Below the pieces are notes generated by a model. The model saw only the letters and a program-made list of their open reading frames with translations. It was not told where the DNA came from and searched no databases. A stretch of DNA of 64,000 nt from Calendula officinalis (Eukaryota; Streptophyta; Magnoliopsida; Asterales; Asteraceae), in assembly GCA_963853835.1 (NCBI GenBank), contig OY970820.1, forward strand, positions 78,860,909-78,924,908, written 5' to 3'. Made by a program: the position numbers and the translations under genes. The number at the start of each line of letters is the position of its first letter. Positions within the stretch are counted from its first letter, which is position 1. Shown piece by piece: positions 58,379 through 64,000 of this stretch.

Positions 58379-59640
58379 TTAATTAACCAAGTTTCTTCTC
58401 TTCTTCTTCCTTTTCTCTTCTAACAAAGCAGCTCTTCTTTGATCACCTTCTAATGTTTTCTGATTTTGTTTCTTTCTTTGTGCAATTATGTATTTGTTGT
58501 TTCTTTTCACAAAGTAATTATATTTTTCTTGAAACATAGCAAGGTCATGTGGTCGCATGAATGAGCATGTGGTGATCTGGTATATTGTTTCTTCTGAGTG
58601 AGGATATTCCTTTTCATACAAGTACAGCTCACACTTCTTACTGGTTCTTTCAAAGAAGTACATATGAACAGTTGGTAGCACATTCCAAGCATATACATTC
58701 TCTGTGCTAGTGAAGTTTTCAGGATAGTTATCTGGATAGAAAGCAGCATCAATCATTTGAGTTAAGTATCCAGCTCCTGAGTTTTTCCATGACTTCTTTG
58801 CCATTCTTGGTTTACCAATAATTAAAACTTTAATTATGTCACTTCTTGAACAGGACATCACCATTGGTTTCCAAGCAGTAAATCTTTGAGTTGTTTTATC
58901 TTCTCTTATAACTTCTCTGACATCATTAACAACTCTCCAATTGATAATTGGATTATCTTGAATAGGGGCAACAGGAAGATCAAGTACAGGAATAATCTGT
59001 TCTGTTTGTTTGGATTTCTTCCTGGCCTCTTGTTCTGTTTCAAGAGCTTTTCTCTTTTTGGAAGGAGGTTTTGATGATTCACCAGATAGTGGTGTTCTGG
59101 AGAGTACAGTTGTGGGATCAATCTCAACTAAGACCTTTTCTTTTTCTTCTTCTGCTTCAGATTCTGCTAATTCCCTCTTCTTTGCTGTACAATATTTATC
59201 AACTATTGTTATCATTTTCATTCTGCCAAAGGACTTAGCACTATGACCTTTAGATTTTAAGTAGTCTATCATTTTGGTCTTCTGTTCAAAAATTTCATCT
59301 GGTAGATCAGCTTTTTCTCTTTTACATTCAGCTATAAGATCTTCAAGGCAGTTCAGATGTTCTTCTTCTATTTTTCTTTGTTTATTGAACTCTGCTTGTT
59401 GATCTTCTACTAGGAATTCTTCAATCTCTTGAATTGCTGCATTTTTAAGTCTTTCTTCTTCAGCTATTCTTTTATCTTCAAGAGCTTGAGTCTTTTCTAC
59501 TTTCCTCAGATACCTCATCCTCTTCACCTTCCATTTATCTTGCTTTGCAGGTCTGACACAGTTTATCTTATTTACCATATAGTGACCTAAAGCTCTGTTT
59601 GGGTAATCATCATCAAATTTCTCTTTTCCTTTTCCAACAC
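58379..59640 (-). pseudogene. Copia F extra ORF, C-terminal part
   Basis: About 420 codons, in the +1 frame relative to 59613-61961; a single shift near 59630 (run GGAAAAGGAAAAG) separates them. After FDDDYPNRALGHYMVNKINC comes a long charged region predicted to form coiled coils (about residues 20-130 from the Met at 59578). Two basic nuclear-signal-like stretches follow (PPSKKRKAL, ARKKSKQ), then a conserved-looking globular part (WRVVNDVREVIRED, AWKPMVMSCSRSDIIKVL, YNYFVKRNNKYII) and a basic end (EEKRKKKRRNLVN). No transmembrane segment or signal peptide was seen, so the name 'env-like' would rest on position only. Function unknown. Confidence 0.7.
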
Positions 59641-61961
59641 ACAGAAGGTGGAATGTATTTCATATCAATAACTTCAGGAATAACTATTGATGGAGAAAAT
59701 AACTTGAGTTTGTTCATTGGAAGTATCTTGGGGTGAGGAGGTAGTGCACATTCATCAACATTATCCCAATCCACATTATCATCAATGTCAGGTATGATAA
59801 GTGGTTTAAGTTCTGGAGTTGGAGGCCTTGGGATGATAACAGCTGGTTCAAGAACTTCTGGTATTTCTTCTTCATCTTCAGTAGCAACCAAGGTAGTTAC
59901 TACTGGTGTAGTTTCTGTTTCAAATACCACCAACTGTTGTGATGAGATTACTACTGGTGAGGTTGTTGTTGTAGTTACTACTGCTAGGGCATCAGTAGTA
60001 GGAATGATATTTTCTGTTGGAGTATTTACTACTGGTATTTCTTCTTCTTTAATGGGATCAGTAGTAACAACCTCTTGATCCTTAGCTTCAGTAGTATCCA
60101 TAGGATCAGTAGTCTCTATAACTTTAGTAGTAACTGGAGAGTGTACTTGTTCTGCTGTTGGTGACTGATTTGCAGACACAAATACATCCTCATCCATACT
60201 TTTTATTCCTCTGTACAGGTCTTCACCATAACTTTGACCTGTTTCACCATGAGCTTCTTTTAAGATCAAGAGGGAGGCTGCTGCTACTGCAATTGAATGA
60301 TCAATCATTCCTTGAATTTGATCCTTCTCCCCCTTAGTGATCTCAACTTGTTGAGCCTCACTATCTGCAATCTTTCTTTGTAATTTTCTGATAAGATTAG
60401 ATTGCCTTTGAAGCTTGTACTCGAACCTTTTCTGTCTTCTGTTCAGAGTATTGATGTAATGTTTCATGTAGGTCATGGTTTTTCCTTGATTATTCAAAAG
60501 ATTCAGACAATGTTGTACAGTGGTTTTAAGGTTTTCCTTCCTATTCATCAATTGGGTTGGTTTAATACTGCCCTCAGCCCCTTTGGGTGGATCATTGGGC
60601 TCATTTGGTACATTGGCTTTGAGGTTTCCCATCCTATCCGTCAATTCAATTTGTTTCTTTCTACCCTTATCACTTCTTGGTGATAAAATGGGTTGTTTAG
60701 ATACTCTCTTCTTCCTAGAAGAAGCAGTAGTATCTCCCCTTGTGGTTTCTTGGCACCGGAGTCCTCTTAGTGTTGCCTCAAAAGATGAGTCATCACTTAG
60801 AGTTGCCGAGGTCTGGGTCCTATTTATGTTCTCACTAGCATGTGCACCCACCTTTGGGGCATCAGTAGTGAGAGCCCTTTCCTCATGTCCTCTCTCCTCC
60901 TTGGAGGACAACTCTTGGAGTCTGGGGTTTGACTCAATTGGTCCCCTGGTGTCCTTTAAGGAAGTTTTCTTCCTTTTATAGATTTTAGAAATTTGTTTGG
61001 CAATTGGTTGGTCTTCCTCAGAGTGAAGAGTAGCACTCTGTGGATTAATTTCATGTACCTGGGACACATTCAGGACATCTGTTGATGTAGGCAATTGAGT
61101 GGGCTGAGTGGGTTGTGTTTGGGCTGTATTTAGTGGTGGAGTTGGTTGGGGTTCAATGGGGTGACTTGAACCTTTTCCAAGTGGTGGTTGATGATAGATC
61201 ATGTTTGAGAATAGTGGAGTCTCTTTTCCAGAAAATTTAAATTGTTTTCTCATGTTTGAGTACACCTTTTTGTTTAATTCAGGAGTAACAAAAATGTTTC
61301 TAGGAGTTGAAAGGTTTTGAATTTCACAGTTAAAAATATGAGTAAGGAATCTTGGGTACATTAAAAATTTTGAAGATGATAAGTTTGCAAGCATTCCTTC
61401 AAAAATCGTGTTTGAAAAATTGAATACTTGGCATGTGCATAAACAAACAACAGTAAATGCTATTGATTTGTTGAACTCATTCCATGTACTCTTTTTAGGA
61501 GAGATACAGTGTTGAATAGTATGAACAAGAAATTTCCATTAAGGTGAAAGAAGACCCTTTTGAAAAGTGACAATGTCCAGTCTTCCCTCATACCCTATTT
61601 ATTGTAAAGTTTCAACAAGATCCTCCTTAAGAAGAGAAAACATACCTGAATCATCTTGCAGTTGAAGATGTTGCCTTATTGATTGTTCTGTGATGATGAT
61701 ATCCCTTCCATCTACTCTGGATTTGATTTTAGACATGTTTGTGTCTTCAATCCTTTCAGCATTTTCCCAGAAGTCAACAAGATGTTGTTCATAGGCTTTT
61801 GGATTGATTGTCAGAGCAAACTTGATGTATGAGTTCTTCAAGAACATGACTATTGGTCGAAAATTATTTGTGCCATCTGGATTTCTTTAGAATGCACACA
61901 TATTGTGAAATTCAGAATACTTGAGATATGTTTTAACTTCGAGAGGTTTCAGAGTAGCCAT
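59613..61961 (-). pseudogene. Copia F extra ORF, N-terminal and middle part
   Basis: Begins MATLKPLEVKTYLKYSEF at 61961. The same frame runs to 59613 with three stops (61887-61889, 61599-61601 and one near 61535). The first 250 residues look globular (FLKNSYIKFALTINPK, YEQHLVDFWENAERIED, VDGRDIIITEQSIRQHLQL, FLMYPRFLTHIFNCEIQNL). Similar predicted proteins in daisy-family genomes carry loose database names. A Pro/Thr-rich region follows, then a coiled coil (RRQKRFEYKLQRQSNLIRKL), then a Thr/Val-rich acidic stretch up to PPSVCWKRKREI. With the C-terminal part the gene has about 1,190 codons. Function unknown. Confidence 0.7.
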
Positions 61962-62853
61962 TTGTATGATTTGGATATTTGAAATTGATGTTGGAATTAT
62001 TGATTTCACAGAGATTTTGATCGATTTTGCTAGTGCGAGTAATTTGCGGAATGAATTTCTTTGCTACTGATGCAGGGTTTTGATCGAGATTTGAAGAGGT
62101 TAGGGTTTATCGTAGGGTTTATCGAATCGAGGTGAGGATAATACTAAACTAATCACAATCAGCTATTTATATTTTTCAAATTTGCCTGCAAAAGGACCGA
62201 AATACCCTTCGAATTATAACCCAACGACTATTTTCATGGGGGTTAGTATGGTAAAATGTCATATTTTACAGATAACGGTTTATCGTAGGGTTTATCGAAT
62301 CGAGGTGAGGGTAATACTAAACTAATCACAATCAGCTATTTATATTTTTCAAATTTGCCTGCAAAAGGACCGAAATACCCTTCGAATTATAACCCAACGA
62401 CTATTTTCATGGGGGTTAGTATGGTAAAATGTCGTATTTTACAGATAACGGTCGATCAGTAGTAACTAAGTATCAGTAATAGAAACGTCAGTAGTAACTG
62501 TTGTTTTTATACTTAACCTAATTCTAAGAAAAAACCCTATCAGTACTAAGTTGTAAGAGTAACTCATGATCAGTAGTAATGAATAACCAGTAGTAAAACA
62601 TACTTATAAATACAAAATGTTGTACAAAGACTTTACATATTATATTAAAAGTGAAATTAATTGATTAAAATCATTCCAATACTGCTAACTAAAAAGCTGA
62701 ATCTTCCTACATCAAATGCTTTTGTAAAAAGATCTGCTAATTGATTATCAGTATGAATTTTCTCTACTTTAATTAATTTCTTTTCATTACAATCCCTTAT
62801 AAAATGAAATCTTATTTCGATGTGTTTTGTTTTTTAATGTTTTACTGGATTAT
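61962..62853 (-). other. Non-coding spacer between pol and the extra ORF of Copia F
   Basis: Leader-like region with no frame, containing a direct duplication (62104-62449) and several CAGTAGTAA motifs (62456-62600). It could hold a promoter or splice acceptor for expressing the extra ORF, but no element can be named with certainty. Confidence 0.5.
62104..62449. repeat. Tandem duplication, two units of 173 bp
   Basis: 62104-62276 and 62277-62449 are nearly identical (GGTTTATCGTAGGGTTTATC at the start, TTTTACAGATAACG at the end). I see two or three differences, for example GAGGATAAT versus GAGGGTAAT and GTCAT versus GTCGT. Confidence 0.9.
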
Positions 62854-63420
62854 TCACAATACTAATAGCACTTTGATTGTCAATAAAATAGGAGTTTTAA
62901 GAATAGAGATACCAAAGTCTAGGAGTTGATTCTGAATCCATAGAACTTGAGCACAGCAAGCAGATGCAGCTACATACTCTACTTCAGCAGTTGAGGTTGA
63001 AACATTGGTTTGTTTCTTGCATTGACATGACACCAATCTTGATCCAAAGAATTGACATCCACCAGTAGTAGATTTTCTATCTTGATATTCACCACCATAG
63101 TCACTATCAATATAGGCTATGAGTTCAAATGGTGAGTCATGTGGATACCAAAGACCAAGAGAAGGTTTTCCCTTCAAATATTTGAATATTCTTTTGACAG
63201 CCTGCAAGTGTAGCTCCTTAGGTCTTGCTTGATACATGGCACATACACAAACACTATACATAATGTCGGGTCTTGATGCAGTTAAATACATTAAAGAGCA
63301 TATCATTGATATGTAAAGATGTTCATCTACATCCTCCCCCTCAACATCAGGATGTAGGTGTTTGTGAGTTTCCATTGGTGTGCTTGCATTTTTGCAGTCT
63401 TTCATTGCAAATTTCTCCAA
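62854..63420 (-). pseudogene. Copia F RT C-terminus and RNase H
   Basis: From MEKFAMKDCKNASTPME, the usual stretch after the RT, through YLTASRPDIMYSVCVCA, KRIFKYLKG, IDSDYGGEYQDRKSTTGG and STSTAEVEYVAASACCAQV, the RNase H core with its acidic residues. The last 20 or so residues (ILKTPILLTIKVLLVL) are out of frame. It is separated from the RT frame by one in-frame TAA, at a position where related elements have Gln. Confidence 0.85.
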
Positions 63421-63441
63421 GATGTCTCTGACATATTTTGA

Positions 63442-63999
63442 TTAATTAATCAAGATACCATCTGATCTTTGATTGATTTGGAGTCCAAGAAAGAAGTTCA
63501 TTGGACCCATTGAGCTCATCTTAAACTTGATCTGCATTAATTCTTCAAACTCTTTGCACAGTTGATCATTTGTTGAACCAAAGATGATATCATCTACATA
63601 TATCTGAACCAGTAGTATATCATCTTTGACTTTTCTTGTGAACAAGGTTTTGTCAATTGCATCTCTTTTAAAAATGTTCTTCAGTAAATATGATGATAAT
63701 GTGTCATACCAAGCTCTTGGTTCCTGATGAAGGCCATATAAAGCTTTGTCTAGTTTGTACACATAGTCATCATGTTCTGGATCTTCAAATCCTGGAGGTT
63801 GACACACATACACTTCTTCTTCAATTTTCCCAGCACTCTTTACATCCATTTGATAGACTTTGATTTTCTTGAATGAAGCATATGCCAGAAATATTCTGAT
63901 TGCTTCAATTCTAGCAACAGATGCATATACTTCATCATAGTCTATACCCTCTTCTTGAGTGTATCCTTGGGCTACAAGTCTTGCTTTGTTTTTGATCAC
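63442..63999 (-). pseudogene. Copia F reverse transcriptase (partial)
   Basis: The frame is open at the right edge. Motifs: KARLVAQGYTQEEGIDYDEV, QMDVKSAGKIEEEVYVCQPP, YGLHQEPRAWYDTLS, and the catalytic YVDDIIFGSTN. Three residues are missing between DVKSA and GK, where the family has a conserved Phe-Leu-aromatic stretch. It ends at a stop after SDGILIN. The enzyme is therefore unlikely to work. Integrase and gag would lie right of the window. Confidence 0.87.
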
Positions 64000-64000
64000 T

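Larger units (their letters stand above)
57867..64000 (-). mobile_element. SIRE/Maximus-like Copia element F, 3' part (runs off right edge)
   Basis: Minus strand: reverse transcriptase and RNase H at the right edge, then a non-coding leader with a 173-bp duplication, a long extra ORF, the polypurine tract AGGGGGAGAT and the 3' LTR. The extra gene between pol and the 3' LTR and this polypurine type are features of the SIRE/Maximus Copia lineage. All reading frames carry a few stops or shifts. Confidence 0.8.

Noticed and set aside
59785..60078. Ser/Thr/Val-rich plus-strand frame and others at 60402-60981
   Set aside because: Antisense shadows of the Copia F extra ORF.

Overview
The window is plant nuclear DNA: AT-rich, with intron-containing tau-class glutathione S-transferase (GST) genes buried in LTR retrotransposons and DNA transposons. 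The retroelement protein families, the SANT-type Harbinger ORF1 and the extra 3' ORF of the right-hand Copia element look most like those I know from the daisy family (Asteraceae). That taxonomic placement is an inference. No bacterial-type operons, CRISPR arrays, rRNA or tRNA genes were seen.

Left block (1-8847, minus strand): Copia element A, cut by the window edge, has its 5' LTR at 4209-4962 and was inserted into the reverse-transcriptase gene of an older Copia element B (4963-8847, short LTR 8672-8847). Next come a GST remnant with only exon 1 (10000-10311) and a diverged LTR fragment (11464-11900).

Central block (12651-42515): one PIF/Harbinger-like DNA transposon with matching inverted ends and a TTA target duplication on each side. 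Its only gene, a SANT/Myb-like ORF1 on the minus strand, is cut in two by about 28 kb of nested retrotransposons. The first insertion is a gag-only Gypsy element X (LTRs 13689-15598 and 39157-41706, target duplication CGTCT/CATCT). Inside X lie a truncated Copia C (16178-22575), a stray piece of an X-family LTR (22576-23127), a tandem three-LTR Gypsy array D (23128-35392) and an opposite-strand LTR piece E (35393-36396). The 3' LTR of X also took up a MITE inside an AT microsatellite and a Stowaway-like MITE.

Right block (42516-57866): an apparently intact tau GST (43263-44668), a Mutator-like foldback element carrying three further insertions (45855-48033), a decayed hAT transposon with its 8-bp target duplication (48940-51974), two short hAT-like elements, and a GST pseudogene with a 7-bp deletion (53983-55091).

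Right edge (57867-64000, minus strand): the 3' part of a SIRE/Maximus-like Copia element F: RT and RNase H, a duplicated 173-bp leader, a roughly 1,190-codon extra ORF downstream of pol, a polypurine tract and the 3' LTR.

The only gene that looks functional for the host is the middle GST. The main interest is the layered insertion history, which can be ordered from target duplications, truncations and microhomology junctions. All positions and repeat counts were read by eye.
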